DNA from: Ensifer adhaerens
GTDB lineage: Bacteria > Pseudomonadota > Alphaproteobacteria > Rhizobiales > Rhizobiaceae
DNA: 64,000 bases
Reading direction: 5' to 3'
Assembly (NCBI RefSeq): GCF_002007205.1
Contig: NZ_LAZS01000010.1
Span: 248,001-312,000 of the forward strand
Within the stretch, counting starts at the first letter, position 1. Each line of letters opens with the position of its first letter. Under the pieces are notes generated by a model that was not told the origin of the DNA, searched no databases, and saw only the letters and a list, made by a program, of their open reading frames with translations. Both the position numbers and the translations under genes were made by a program. This document shows, piece after piece, positions 9,515 to 17,960 of the stretch.

Positions 9515-10300
9515 ATGTCGATTCCTGTCGCAAAGGCCAAACTTCTCGATGGCCGCAAGGGCCTGATCGTCGGCATCGCCAACGACCGTTCGATTGCCTG
9601 GGGGTGCGCTCGTGCCTTCCGTGCCTTCGGGGCGGAGGTGGCGGTCACCTATCTGAACGACAAGGCGAAGCCCTATGTCGAACCCTTGGCGCGTGAAATC
9701 GAAGCGCCGATCTTCCTGCCGCTCGATGTGGCCGTTCCCGGTCAGATGGAGGCGGTCTTCGATGAGATCGGCAAGACCTGGGGCGAACTCGATTTTCTGG
9801 TGCACTCCATCGCCTTTTCGCCGAAGGACACGCTCGGCGGACGCGTCGTCGATGTTCCGCGCGAGGGCTTCCTGAAGACCATGGACATCTCTTGCTGGTC
9901 TTTCATCCGCATGGCGCATCTGGCCGAGCCGCTGATGAAAAACGGCGGCACGCTCTTCACCATGACCTATCACGGGTCACAGGTGGTGGTCGAAAACTAC
10001 AACATCATGGGTGTCGCCAAGGCAGCGCTCGAAAGTGCCGTGCGGTATCTCGCCTCCGAACTCGGCCCAAAAGGGATCCGCGTCCATGCGATCTCGCCCG
10101 GTGCGCTGGCGACGCGCGCCGCCTCCGGCATCCCGGAATTCGACGCGCTGCTCGAAAAGACCAAGGTCAAGTCACCGAGCCGCGAACTCATCGACATCGA
10201 CGATGTCGGCGTCGCCACCGCCTTCCTGGCGCATGACGCCGCCCGGCTCATCACCGGTCAGGTGCTCTATGTCGACGGCGGCTACCACATCATTGACTAG
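9515..10300 (+). CDS. fabI: enoyl-[acyl-carrier-protein] reductase (NADH) FabI
   Basis: Short-chain-dehydrogenase-type enoyl-ACP reductase of 261 residues, catalysing the last step of each fatty-acid elongation round. It shows the FabI-specific cofactor pattern GIANDRSIAWGCARAF instead of the classical TGxxxGxG, and the active-site pair Tyr-x6-Lys in YNIMGVAKAALES. The ATG at 9515 follows a GGAGG site; a TTG one codon earlier is less likely. It closes the operon with the transferase and kinase. Rhizobia usually hold more than one FabI, so this may be a special-purpose copy. The last bases nearly abut the convergent gabD. Confidence 0.95.
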   Translation: MSIPVAKAKLLDGRKGLIVGIANDRSIAWGCARAFRAFGAEVAVTYLNDKAKPYVEPLAREIEAPIFLPLDVAVPGQMEAVFDEIGKTWGELDFLVHSIAFSPKDTLGGRVVDVPREGFLKTMDISCWSFIRMAHLAEPLMKNGGTLFTMTYHGSQVVVENYNIMGVAKAALESAVRYLASELGPKGIRVHAISPGALATRAASGIPEFDALLEKTKVKSPSRELIDIDDVGVATAFLAHDAARLITGQVLYVDGGYHIID

Positions 10301-10318
10301 CCGCGGGGTCCTGCATGG

Positions 10319-11794
10319 TCAGATGTTGCCCATGCAGAGATATTTCATTTCGAGATAGTCTTCGAGCCCGTGGCGGGAGCCTTCGCGGCCGATGCCCGAT
10401 TGTTTAATGCCGCCGAAGGGGGCTGCTTCCGAGGACATACGGCCGGTATTGATGCCGACCATGCCGTATTCCAGCGCCTCGGCCACATGCCAGACGCGCT
10501 TCAGATTCTCGGCGTAGAAATAGGCGGCGAGCCCGTAGATCGTATCGTTGGCTTCGGCGATGACCTGCTCGGCCGTCTCGAAGCGGATGATCGGCGCGAT
10601 CGGGCCGAAGGTCTCTTCCTGGGCGACCCGCATGTCTGTCGAAATGCCCGTCAGCACCGTCGGTTCGAAGAACGTGCCTTCGGCGCCGATCCTGTGGCCG
10701 CCGGCGCGCACCTTGGCACCCTTGGAAACGGCGTCAGCGACATGGGCCTCGATTTTCTCGATGGCGTGCTTGTCGATCATCGGCCCGATGGTGATATCAG
10801 GCGTGAAGCCATCGCCGACGGTCAGTTCGGCGACGCGCCTGACGAACTTCTCGGCAAAGGCGTCGTGCACACCCGCTTGCACATAGATGCGGTTTGCCGA
10901 GACGCAGGTCTGGCCGGCATTGCGGAATTTCGCCTGAATGGCACCATCCACGGCCTCGTCGATATCGGCGTCGTCGAAGACGATGAAGGGGGCGTTGCCG
11001 CCGAGTTCCAGGCTGACCTTCTTGATCTGGTCGGAACACTGCCGCATCAACAGCCGCCCGACTTCGGTCGAGCCGGTGAAGCTGATCTTACGCACCTTCG
11101 GATTGCTGCAGAGTTCGCGGCCAATGGCGGCACCTTCGGACGCGTATAGCAGGTTGACGACGCCCGTGGGGAAGCCAGCCTTTTCGGCGAGCACGAACAT
11201 CGCGCCGGCAACGAGTGGCGTCTGCTCGGCAGGCTTCAAGACGATGGTGCAGCCGGCAGCTAAGGCCGGCGAGATCTTGCGGGCGACCATCGAGGCCGGG
11301 AAGTTCCACGGCGTGATGGTGCCGACGACGCCGACGGGCTGCTTGATGACGAGCATGCGGCGATCATTGGCCGGCGCCGGGAAGGTTTCGCCGTAGATGC
11401 GTTTTGCCTCTTCCGCATACCACTCGACGTAAGCAGCCGCATGCAGCACTTCGCCCTTTGATTCGCCGATCGGTTTGCCCATTTCAGCCGTCAGGATGGC
11501 TGCAAGGTCGTCGGCATGCGCGACGATCAGGTCGTGCCAGCGGCGAAGCACGGCGCTCCGGTCCTTGGCGGGTTTTGCCGCCCAGAGAACCTGCGCCTTT
11601 GCCGCGGCTTCGATCGCGCCATGGGCCTCGTCGATGCCCATGTCCGGAAGGGTGGCGAGCTTTTCGCCGGTCGATGGGTTGAAGACGTCGAAGGTTGCGC
11701 CCGTCCAGCTCGTAGCGGCATGCGCGACGGTGTGTAGCGGCGCGAACAGGTCGGCGGCGCGCAGGTGCTTGGTCAAGGCTGGGGTCAAGGTCAT
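10319..11794 (-). CDS. gabD: NAD(P)-dependent succinate-semialdehyde dehydrogenase
   Basis: Aldehyde dehydrogenase of 491 residues that oxidises succinate semialdehyde to succinate, the second step of 4-aminobutyrate breakdown. The cofactor fold, the catalytic-Glu motif in VSLELGGNAPFIVFDDAD and the nucleophile Cys in FRNAGQTCVSANRIYVQ are intact, and the protein ends in the typical GREGSRHGLEDYLEMKYLC. Two ATGs compete at 11803 and 11794. The GGAGG site touches the first and is nine bases from the second, so 11794 was chosen. It lies 258 bases downstream of gabT on the same strand, with an inverted repeat in between that may be a promoter site of its own. Confidence 0.94.
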   Translation of the reverse strand: MTLTPALTKHLRAADLFAPLHTVAHAATSWTGATFDVFNPSTGEKLATLPDMGIDEAHGAIEAAAKAQVLWAAKPAKDRSAVLRRWHDLIVAHADDLAAILTAEMGKPIGESKGEVLHAAAYVEWYAEEAKRIYGETFPAPANDRRMLVIKQPVGVVGTITPWNFPASMVARKISPALAAGCTIVLKPAEQTPLVAGAMFVLAEKAGFPTGVVNLLYASEGAAIGRELCSNPKVRKISFTGSTEVGRLLMRQCSDQIKKVSLELGGNAPFIVFDDADIDEAVDGAIQAKFRNAGQTCVSANRIYVQAGVHDAFAEKFVRRVAELTVGDGFTPDITIGPMIDKHAIEKIEAHVADAVSKGAKVRAGGHRIGAEGTFFEPTVLTGISTDMRVAQEETFGPIAPIIRFETAEQVIAEANDTIYGLAAYFYAENLKRVWHVAEALEYGMVGINTGRMSSEAAPFGGIKQSGIGREGSRHGLEDYLEMKYLCMGNI

Positions 11795-11969
11795 GGCGGG
11801 CATCCTCCGGCGATGGCCTGCCGCGAGACGGCAGGCCCGCTTTTGCTTGTTCTTGCGAGCGCCGGTCGACACCGGCGCCCGAGCTTTGCGTGTCTGAATT
11901 GACGCGCGGTCGCTACAGCGCCGCGCGTCTTTCAAAACGCGCTAAGGTTGCCGTAGCACTTTGAATTGC

Positions 11970-12015
11970 TGCATAATTTTTCCCTCAAGTCGATCCCGAT
12001 TTCAGGAATTATGCA
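11970..12015. repeat. inverted repeat TGCATAATT / AATTATGCA upstream of gabD
   Basis: Two perfect nine-base arms, 11970-11978 and 12007-12015, separated by 28 bases, lie between gabT and gabD, about 180-220 bases before the gabD start. The spacing equals roughly three helical turns, so each arm could be a site for a dimeric regulator. Function is unproven. Confidence 0.45.
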
Positions 12016-12052
12016 AGGCGGGCGACCGCGTGTGCCGTCACCCGCCCGGGTA

Positions 12053-13321
12053 TCAGCCACGCGCGGCGAGGATCGACGCTTCGAGAATGTCGAGCGCTTC
12101 GGCGAAGACCTCGTCCTGGATCGTGATCGGCGCCAGGAAGCGGATGACGTTGCCGTGCACGCCGCAGGTCAAGAGGATTAGACCCTTTTCCAGAGCGATC
12201 AGCCGCACCTTGTTGGCGAAGTCGGCGCTCGGCAGATTGGTCTTCACGTCGTTGAACTCGACGGCATTCATGAAGCCGGGGCCGCGGATGTCGACGATCT
12301 CAGGCGCCTGCTCGCGGATCGCGGCAAGCCGCTGCTTGAGCCGGCCGCCGAGCTGCTCGGCGCGTTCGCAGAGCTTCTCTTCAGCGATGACGTCAAGCAC
12401 CGCGTGGGCTGCGGCGATGCCGAGCGGGTTGCCGCCATAGGTGCCGCCAAGGCCGCCCGGCGCCGGAGCATCCATGACTTCGGCGCGGCCGGTGACGGCG
12501 GCGAGCGGGAAACCGCCGGCGAGGCTCTTGGCCATGGTGGTGATGTCGGGCGCGACATCGTGATGGTCCATGGCGAACATCTTGCCGGTGCGGGCAAAGC
12601 CGGTCTGGACTTCGTCGGCAATCAGCAGGATCCCGTGCTGGTCGCAGATTTCGCGCAGCGCCTTCATGAAGGCGGCGGGAGCGGGATAGAAACCGCCTTC
12701 GCCCTGCACCGGCTCGAGGATGATCGCGGCAACGCGACCCGGATCGACGTCGGCGGCAAAGAGCTTCTTGAGGGCGGCGAGCGACTGTTCGGTCGTAACG
12801 CCGTGGAGCTCGATCGGGAAGGGGGCATGGAAGACGTCGCCCGGCATCGCGCCGAAGCCGACCTTGTAGGGGACGACCTTGCCGGTCAGCGCCATGCCCA
12901 TGAAGGTGCGGCCGTGGAAGCCGCCGGAAAAGGCGATGACGGCCTGGCGGCCGGTCGAGGCGCGGGCAATCTTGACGGCGTTTTCGACAGCTTCGGCGCC
13001 CGTCGTCACGAAGATCGTCTTCTTGGCGAAGTCGCCGGGCGTCAGCGCATTCAGCCGCTCGGCGAGGTGGACATAGGATTCGTAGGGAACGACCTGGTGG
13101 CAGGTATGGGTGAAGCGATCGATCTGCGCCTTGACCGCTTCGATGACCTTGGGATGGCGATGACCGGTGTTGACGACCGCAATGCCCGAGGCGAAATCGA
13201 TGTAGCGATTGCCTTCCTTGTCCCAGATCTCCGAGTTTTCAGCGCGATCGGCGTAAATCTGGGTGGTCATGCCGACGCCACGCGAGATGGCGGCGTTCTT
13301 GCGATCGGTGAGGGTGGTCAT
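12053..13321 (-). CDS. gabT: 4-aminobutyrate--2-oxoglutarate transaminase
   Basis: PLP enzyme of aminotransferase class III with 422 residues, converting 4-aminobutyrate plus 2-oxoglutarate to succinate semialdehyde plus glutamate. The PLP lysine sits in DITTMAKSLAGGFPLAAV, the cofactor Asp in LLIADEVQTGFARTG, and GEGGFYPAP and VTTGAEAVENAVKIAR are also typical. The ATG at 13321 (MTTLTDRK) gives the normal N-terminus with an AGGA site upstream; the frame stays open 23 more codons but without homology. It is transcribed before gabD and is divergent from the MerR/XRE/cupin regulator. Confidence 0.95.
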   Translation of the reverse strand: MTTLTDRKNAAISRGVGMTTQIYADRAENSEIWDKEGNRYIDFASGIAVVNTGHRHPKVIEAVKAQIDRFTHTCHQVVPYESYVHLAERLNALTPGDFAKKTIFVTTGAEAVENAVKIARASTGRQAVIAFSGGFHGRTFMGMALTGKVVPYKVGFGAMPGDVFHAPFPIELHGVTTEQSLAALKKLFAADVDPGRVAAIILEPVQGEGGFYPAPAAFMKALREICDQHGILLIADEVQTGFARTGKMFAMDHHDVAPDITTMAKSLAGGFPLAAVTGRAEVMDAPAPGGLGGTYGGNPLGIAAAHAVLDVIAEEKLCERAEQLGGRLKQRLAAIREQAPEIVDIRGPGFMNAVEFNDVKTNLPSADFANKVRLIALEKGLILLTCGVHGNVIRFLAPITIQDEVFAEALDILEASILAARG

Positions 13322-13351
13322 GGCGCATTCCTGTCGTCTGGAGTTAATATA

Positions 13352-13368
13352 TTGCATTTTTTCTGCAA
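13352..13368. promoter_or_regulatory. small palindrome TTGCA-N7-TGCAA before gabT
   Basis: Perfect five-base arms (13352-13356 and 13364-13368) lie about 30 bases upstream of the gabT ATG in the 225-base gap shared with the regulator gene. The half-site TGCA also occurs in the inverted repeat before gabD, so both may be sites of the neighbouring regulator. Short and therefore weak evidence. Confidence 0.35.
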
Positions 13369-13546
13369 GTTTATTCTGGAAGTGGTACACCTTTCACAGT
13401 CGATTGCAAATCAAATTTGGTGATCGAGACACCACGGGCGCTGATGCAGCGTTCTTGTCAGATCTCGATTGCGGCGGCTAAGGTTGCGGACACGCCGGAA
13501 TTGTACGGATTCGGGCAGCGCCGCTGGGCGGTAAAGGGAAATTGGA

Positions 13547-14359
13547 ATGGGCGCAGTGCGCTACAAGGTCGCCGAGGCGGCGCGACTGGCGGGGGTTTCC
13601 GCTTCGACTCTAAGGCTATGGGAGACGCAAGGGCTGGTCGTGCCCGAGCGCTCGCCGACGGGGCATCGGCAATATACCGAGAGCGATCTGGCGCGGTTGA
13701 AGCGCATCTCCTGGTTCCGGGCCGAACGCGGTCTCAATCCGGCTGCGATCCGCGAGGCGCTTGACGCCGAATCTGCTGCCGATGACCAGACCCCGTCGGC
13801 CACGAGCGACGGCCCCGAAAATCAGGTCGGGCGCAAGCTCCGCAGTCTCAGGCATGCCGCCGGCAAGACGCTGGAGCAGGTGGCCGGCGATATCGGCATC
13901 GCCGCTTCGGTTCTTTCGACGCTGGAGCGGACGTCGCAGGGCGTCTCGGTTGCCGTTCTTCACAACATTGCGGAATTCTTCGGAACGACGGTTTCGAGCC
14001 TTTCCGGCGAGGAGGAGGCGGATGCGCGCGCGGTCGTCAGGGCCGGCGAATGGCGGACATGGCCGCGCACGACCCCCGGCGTCACCGTGCAACTGCTCGC
14101 CGATGGCCGCAACCAGATGGACTGCCATCGCTTCGTTCTGGAACCGGGCGCTTCCAGCGAGGGGGCATACCGGCACGAGGGCGAGGAATTCGTCTATGTT
14201 CTCTCGGGCCGTGTCGAGTTCATTCTCGACAGCGACCAGTTCTATGACCTCGGCGTCGGCGATTCTCTCTATTTCGAAAGCAAGCGGCGTCATGCCTGGA
14301 CGAACCGGCATGACGGCGAGACCGTGCTGCTCTGGGTCAATACGCCGCCGACATTCTAG
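13547..14359 (+). CDS. three-domain regulator: MerR HTH, XRE HTH and cupin
   Basis: A 270-residue regulator with two DNA-binding domains. Residues 5-70 are a MerR-type winged helix (YKVAEAARLAGVSASTLRLWETQGLV ... GHRQYTESDLARL). Residues 94-150 are an XRE/Cro-type helix-turn-helix (VGRKLRSLRHAAGKTLEQVA ... SVLSTLERTSQGVSVAVL). Residues 180-268 form a cupin barrel (GAYRHEGEEFVYVLSGRVEF, then GDSLYF and RHAW). XRE-cupin proteins such as PuuR often sense small polyamine or amino-acid metabolites. Divergence from gabT suggests control of gabT and gabD, responding to 4-aminobutyrate or a related compound. Domains are seen; the target is inferred. Confidence 0.88.
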   Translation: MGAVRYKVAEAARLAGVSASTLRLWETQGLVVPERSPTGHRQYTESDLARLKRISWFRAERGLNPAAIREALDAESAADDQTPSATSDGPENQVGRKLRSLRHAAGKTLEQVAGDIGIAASVLSTLERTSQGVSVAVLHNIAEFFGTTVSSLSGEEEADARAVVRAGEWRTWPRTTPGVTVQLLADGRNQMDCHRFVLEPGASSEGAYRHEGEEFVYVLSGRVEFILDSDQFYDLGVGDSLYFESKRRHAWTNRHDGETVLLWVNTPPTF

Positions 14360-14408
14360 GGTGCGGCGAGCGACCAACTGCCAACCATCACCGTAGTGCT
14401 TGAATGAA

Positions 14409-14444
14409 AATCGGCGCGCGGCCCGTTGTGACCGCGCGCCGATT
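14409..14444 (-). terminator. hairpin terminator, mainly for the aldolase transcript
   Basis: A perfect 13-base GC-rich inverted repeat (14409-14421 and 14432-14444, ten-base loop). Read on the minus strand it ends with ATTTTCATT, a short U-tract, so it suits the aldolase gene. It also lies 50 bases after the regulator stop and may slow transcription from that side. Confidence 0.7.
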
Positions 14445-14505
14445 GGCGTTCGATAGCAAACCGCCCGCCTGCCTTTTAACGAGCAAGCGGGACGGAACTC
14501 CTGGG

Positions 14506-15549
14506 TCAGGCGGCGGCGTAGCGCTTTGCCATTTCCGACAGGCGCAGCGCGCGGATCTTCGACGCCTTTCCGGCGGTGCGGAAAGCTTCGAAACGCTCCT
14601 TGCAGACCTCGGTCATCAGGGCGGTCGCCGGCTTCAGGTAGTTGCGCGGGTCGAAGTTCTCCGGGTTCTCGGCAAAGTTCTTGCGGATCGTGCCGGTCAT
14701 CGCAAGGCGTAGGTCGGTATCGATGTTGACCTTGCGCACGCCGAGCGGGATCCCCTTCTGGATTTCCGAGACAGGAACGCCCCAGGTCGGCTTCATCTTG
14801 CCGCCATAGGTGTTGAAGAGGTCCTGCAGATCCTTCGGCACCGACGACGAGCCGTGCATGACGAGGTGGGTGTTCGGCAGCTTCTTGTTGATCTTGGCGA
14901 TCGTCTCGATCGACAGGATGTCGCCATCGGGCTCGCGGGTGAACTTGTAGGCGCCGTGGCTGGTGCCGATTGCGACGGCCAGCGCGTCGACGCCGGTCCT
15001 GGTGACGAAGTCCAGCGCCTGGTCCGGGTCGGTCAGCAGCTCTTCGCGCGACAGCTTGCCTTCGAAGCCGTGGCCGTCTTCCTTGTCGCCAGCGCCGGTT
15101 TCAAGGTTGCCGAGGCAGCCGAGTTCGCCTTCGACCGAAACGCCGGCCGCGTGTGCGATCTTCACGACTTCCGCGGTGACGGCGACATTGTATTCATAGC
15201 TGGCAACGGTCTTGCCGTCCTTCTCCAGCGAGCCGTCCATCATGACGGAGGTGAAGCCGTTGGTGATGGCCGAGATGCAGGTCGACGGCTGGTCGCCGTG
15301 GTCGAGGTGCAAACAGACCGGAATATGCGGGTATTCTTCAGCAGCGCCCAGAATGAGGTGGCGCAGGAATGCGTCGCCTGCGTAGGAGCGCGCGCCGCGG
15401 CTGGCCTGCAGAATCACCGGACTGTCGGTGGTATCGGCGGCGCGCATAACGGCCTGAATGTATTCAAGATTGTTCACATTGAACGCCGGCAGCGCGTAGT
15501 CGTTCTCCGCCGCATGGTCGAGCAGTTGCCGCAATGTGATCAATGCCAT
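14506..15549 (-). CDS. cbbA: class II fructose-bisphosphate aldolase (Calvin-cycle subtype)
   Basis: Zinc-dependent aldolase of 347 residues that interconverts fructose 1,6-bisphosphate with dihydroxyacetone phosphate and glyceraldehyde 3-phosphate, or sedoheptulose bisphosphate in the Calvin cycle. Metal and substrate motifs are seen: CLHLDHGDQ (about residue 80), [11 protein letters not shown] (about 140), [12 protein letters not shown] (about 212), [10 protein letters not shown] and [14 protein letters not shown]. Its length and the extended C-terminus fit the CbbA subtype. No other Calvin-cycle gene lies nearby, so it may serve glycolysis and gluconeogenesis. The start lies about 70 bases from a long hairpin. 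Confidence 0.94.
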   Translation of the reverse strand: MALITLRQLLDHAAENDYALPAFNVNNLEYIQAVMRAADTTDSPVILQASRGARSYAGDAFLRHLILGAAEEYPHIPVCLHLDHGDQPSTCISAITNGFTSVMMDGSLEKDGKTVASYEYNVAVTAEVVKIAHAAGVSVEGELGCLGNLETGAGDKEDGHGFEGKLSREELLTDPDQALDFVTRTGVDALAVAIGTSHGAYKFTREPDGDILSIETIAKINKKLPNTHLVMHGSSSVPKDLQDLFNTYGGKMKPTWGVPVSEIQKGIPLGVRKVNIDTDLRLAMTGTIRKNFAENPENFDPRNYLKPATALMTEVCKERFEAFRTAGKASKIRALRLSEMAKRYAAA

Positions 15550-15617
15550 TCGCTATCTCCCTTTGGATACTCGGTGCAACCTAAGCGGCGCACCAGAAAA
15601 ACAATCCGGCCGATGAA

Positions 15618-15667
15618 CCGCACGAAATGCATCGATGGCAAAGTCGATGGCCGGCTTTTTCGTGCGG
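15618..15667. repeat. nested hairpin in the cbbA leader region
   Basis: Outer arms CCGCACGAAA (15618-15627) and TTTCGTGCGG (15658-15667) pair perfectly, and inside them CATCGA (15630-15635) pairs with TCGATG (15644-15649). The structure is about 70-120 bases upstream of the cbbA ATG, so it may be part of its 5' leader or mark the end of an unseen transcript. Confidence 0.5.
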
Positions 15668-16179
15668 CGTGACGGCGCGCGCGAATTGGTCGCGCCCACC
15701 GAAGTCAGGCGCACAATAGTTCATCGAAGTGGTTTGACAACCGGGCAAAAGGCAGGTTGCCAGAGGTCGAAACACGCTTCAATCGATTTTACTGTGGACT
15801 GGATGCAACACCTTAAGTCCGAACTGTTTTCACTTTCTGGTGGTGCCTGTGAGGAGTGAGGGCTGAGGGTCTCGGTTGCAACCGTTGGGCGCGTATTTCG
15901 TCTGCTACACCATGGCGATGGATGCCCTGTCGGAAACAGTCTGTCGACAGGGGGTGAACGGCTCGCAAGAAGATTGCGGCAATGCCCCACTTTCTTTGCG
16001 CACATTACGTAAACTGCCGCTAAAATTCACAAACTTTGCATCGGGGATGATTCGAGGCTGAATCCAGCACAGAAAAAGCACGCACCTAAAACGTTGCAGT
16101 AGATTTCGCAAAAATGCCCTGTTCACGTCATATGTCCGTCGCAAAGGCGACGAAAAGAATCGCAAACAAAATACAACCT

Positions 16180-16200
16180 AGGGGATATGTCGATTCCCCT
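16180..16200 (+). repeat. small hairpin upstream of oppA
   Basis: AGGGGA (16180-16185) pairs with TCCCCT (16195-16200) around a nine-base loop, about 110 bases before the oppA start. It is probably in the leader of the transcript. No U-tract follows. Confidence 0.3.
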
Positions 16201-16308
16201 CCTATAGATAAAGATGCAGACAGCCGCAGAATCCGCCTTGCGTTCGCGAACGATTTGCACTTCTCTCCTGCGATCACAAACCCAAAAAAGGGGAAGGAGA
16301 GAAACAAA

Positions 16309-17907
16309 ATGGCTTCACTTAAACACAACCTTCGCGCGGCCGCGCTGATCGGCTCGATGCTCTTCGCAGCAAGCCCGGCACTCGCCGAAGCTGTCCTGCA
16401 TCGCGGCAACGCCGGTGAGCCGCAGACGCTCGACCAGCACCACACCTCGATCAACATCGAAGCGTTCATCCTCAAGGACCTCTACGAAGGCCTGACGATC
16501 TATGACGCCTCTGCAAAGATCGTCCCGGGCGTTGCCGAAACGTGGGAACTCTCCGACGACGGTACGGTCTACACCTTCAAGCTGCGCGCCGATGCAAAGT
16601 GGTCGGACGGGTCGCCGGTAACGGCTGAAGACTTCGTCTTCTCCTTCCGTCGCGTCGAAGACCCGAAGACGGCTGCCGGCTACGCCAACATTCTCTTCCC
16701 GATCAAGAACGCCGAAAAGGTCAACAAGGGCGAGCTGCCGACCGACCAGCTCGGCGTAAAGGCTGTCGACGAAAAGACCGTCGAAATCACGCTTGAGCGT
16801 CCGACCCCGTTCTTCCTGGAGCTGCTCGCACACCAGACGGCACTTCCGGTCAGCAAGGCCAGCGTCGAAAAGAACGGCGCAGACTTCGTCAAGCCGGGCG
16901 TCATGGTCTCGAACGGCGCGTTCTCGCTCCAGGCACACGTTCCGAACGACAGCCTGACCGTCGTCAAGAACGCCAACTACTGGGATGCGGCCAACGTCAA
17001 GCTCGACAAGGTCATCTTCTACCCGATCGACGACCAGGCCGCCTCGGTCCGCCGCTTCGAAGCCAAGGAAATGGACCTCGTCTATAACTTCTCGGCTGAC
17101 CAGATCGATCGCCTGCGCACGTCCTATGGCGAGCAGGTTCACGTTTCGCCGTCACTTGCGACCTACTACTACGCCTTCGACACCCGCCAGGAGCCCTATA
17201 GCGACGTTCGCGTTCGTCAGGCGCTCTCGATGGCCGTCGACCGTGACTTCCTTGCCAAGGAAATCTACGCCGGTTCGCAGCTCCCCGCCTATTCGATGGT
17301 TCCCCCGGGCATCGAAAGCTACGGCGAGCCGTCCAAGGCCGAGTTCGGCACGCTGTCTCAGCTCGACCGCGAAGACAAGGCGATCGCCCTGATGAAGGAA
17401 GCGGGCTACGGCGAGGGCGGCAAGCCGCTCGACATCGAGCTGCGCTACAACACCAACCCGAACCACGAGCGCGTCGCAACGGCCGTCGCCGACATGTGGA
17501 AGAACACCTTCGGCGCCAAGGTGTCGCTGGTGAACCTCGACGTGTCCTCGCACTACGCCTACCTCCAGGAAGGCGGCAAGTTCAACGTCGCCCGCGCCGG
17601 CTGGCAGGCTGACTACGCGGACGCCGAAAACTTCCTGGCGCTCAGCGTCGGCTCCAACAAGACCTTCAACTACGGCCACTTCGAAAACGCCGAGTTCGAC
17701 GGCCTGATGAAGAAGTCCTACGACGAGCAGGATCCGGCAGCCCGCTCCAAGCTGATGCATGATGCCGAAGCGCTGCTGATGAAGGAACAGCCGATCGCTC
17801 CGCTCCTGACCCAGGCCGACCTGTGGCTCGTTGCCAGCCGCGTCAAGGGCTGGGCGGACAATGCTCCGAACGAGCACCTCAGCAAGTTCCTGAGCATCGC
17901 CGAATAA
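16309..17907 (+). CDS. oppA: oligopeptide ABC transporter substrate-binding protein
   Basis: Periplasmic binding protein of 532 residues in the OppA/DppA (SBP family 5) class. A Sec signal peptide (residues 1-26, positive start KHNLR, hydrophobic core, ALA-E cleavage) precedes the mature chain. Family patterns include LHRGNAGEPQTLDQHH, GVAETWELSDDGTVYTFKLR and RQALSMAVDRDFLAKEIY. ATG 16309 was chosen because AAGGAGAG lies eight bases before it and the signal peptide begins there; the frame is open further up. It heads the opp operon and is followed by a strong hairpin. The exact peptide substrates are unknown. Confidence 0.93.
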   Translation: MASLKHNLRAAALIGSMLFAASPALAEAVLHRGNAGEPQTLDQHHTSINIEAFILKDLYEGLTIYDASAKIVPGVAETWELSDDGTVYTFKLRADAKWSDGSPVTAEDFVFSFRRVEDPKTAAGYANILFPIKNAEKVNKGELPTDQLGVKAVDEKTVEITLERPTPFFLELLAHQTALPVSKASVEKNGADFVKPGVMVSNGAFSLQAHVPNDSLTVVKNANYWDAANVKLDKVIFYPIDDQAASVRRFEAKEMDLVYNFSADQIDRLRTSYGEQVHVSPSLATYYYAFDTRQEPYSDVRVRQALSMAVDRDFLAKEIYAGSQLPAYSMVPPGIESYGEPSKAEFGTLSQLDREDKAIALMKEAGYGEGGKPLDIELRYNTNPNHERVATAVADMWKNTFGAKVSLVNLDVSSHYAYLQEGGKFNVARAGWQADYADAENFLALSVGSNKTFNYGHFENAEFDGLMKKSYDEQDPAARSKLMHDAEALLMKEQPIAPLLTQADLWLVASRVKGWADNAPNEHLSKFLSIAE

Positions 17908-17917
17908 CGAAAAGGAA

Positions 17918-17944
17918 CGACGCGCGGTAATACACCGCGCGTCG
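17918..17944 (+). repeat. intercistronic hairpin between oppA and oppB
   Basis: A perfect 11-base stem (CGACGCGCGGT at 17918-17928 with its complement at 17934-17944, loop AATAC) lies 10 bases after the oppA stop and 16 before oppB. There is no U-tract, so it is more likely to protect the oppA 3' end and reduce read-through than to terminate fully. Confidence 0.8.
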
Positions 17945-17960
17945 CCTCCGGAGTACGTCC

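Larger units (their letters stand above)
15550..16308. other. 759-base intergenic region between cbbA and oppA
   Basis: The longest gap in the window. It is visibly less GC-rich than the flanking genes, especially after 15990. It contains the cbbA leader hairpin at 15618-15667 and a small hairpin at 16180-16200 before oppA. Short open frames are present, but none with a ribosome site or a recognisable protein. Size and position would fit a long oppA leader or a small RNA; I recognise no RNA family. Confidence 0.6.

Noticed and set aside
12404-13423. A 339-codon open frame antisense to gabT
   Set aside because: It is explained by the GC-rich gabT coding sequence on the other strand and has no recognisable motif or ribosome site.
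15635-16061. Short open frames in the cbbA-oppA gap
   Set aside because: None has a ribosome site, typical codon use or known homology. They cross one another on both strands.
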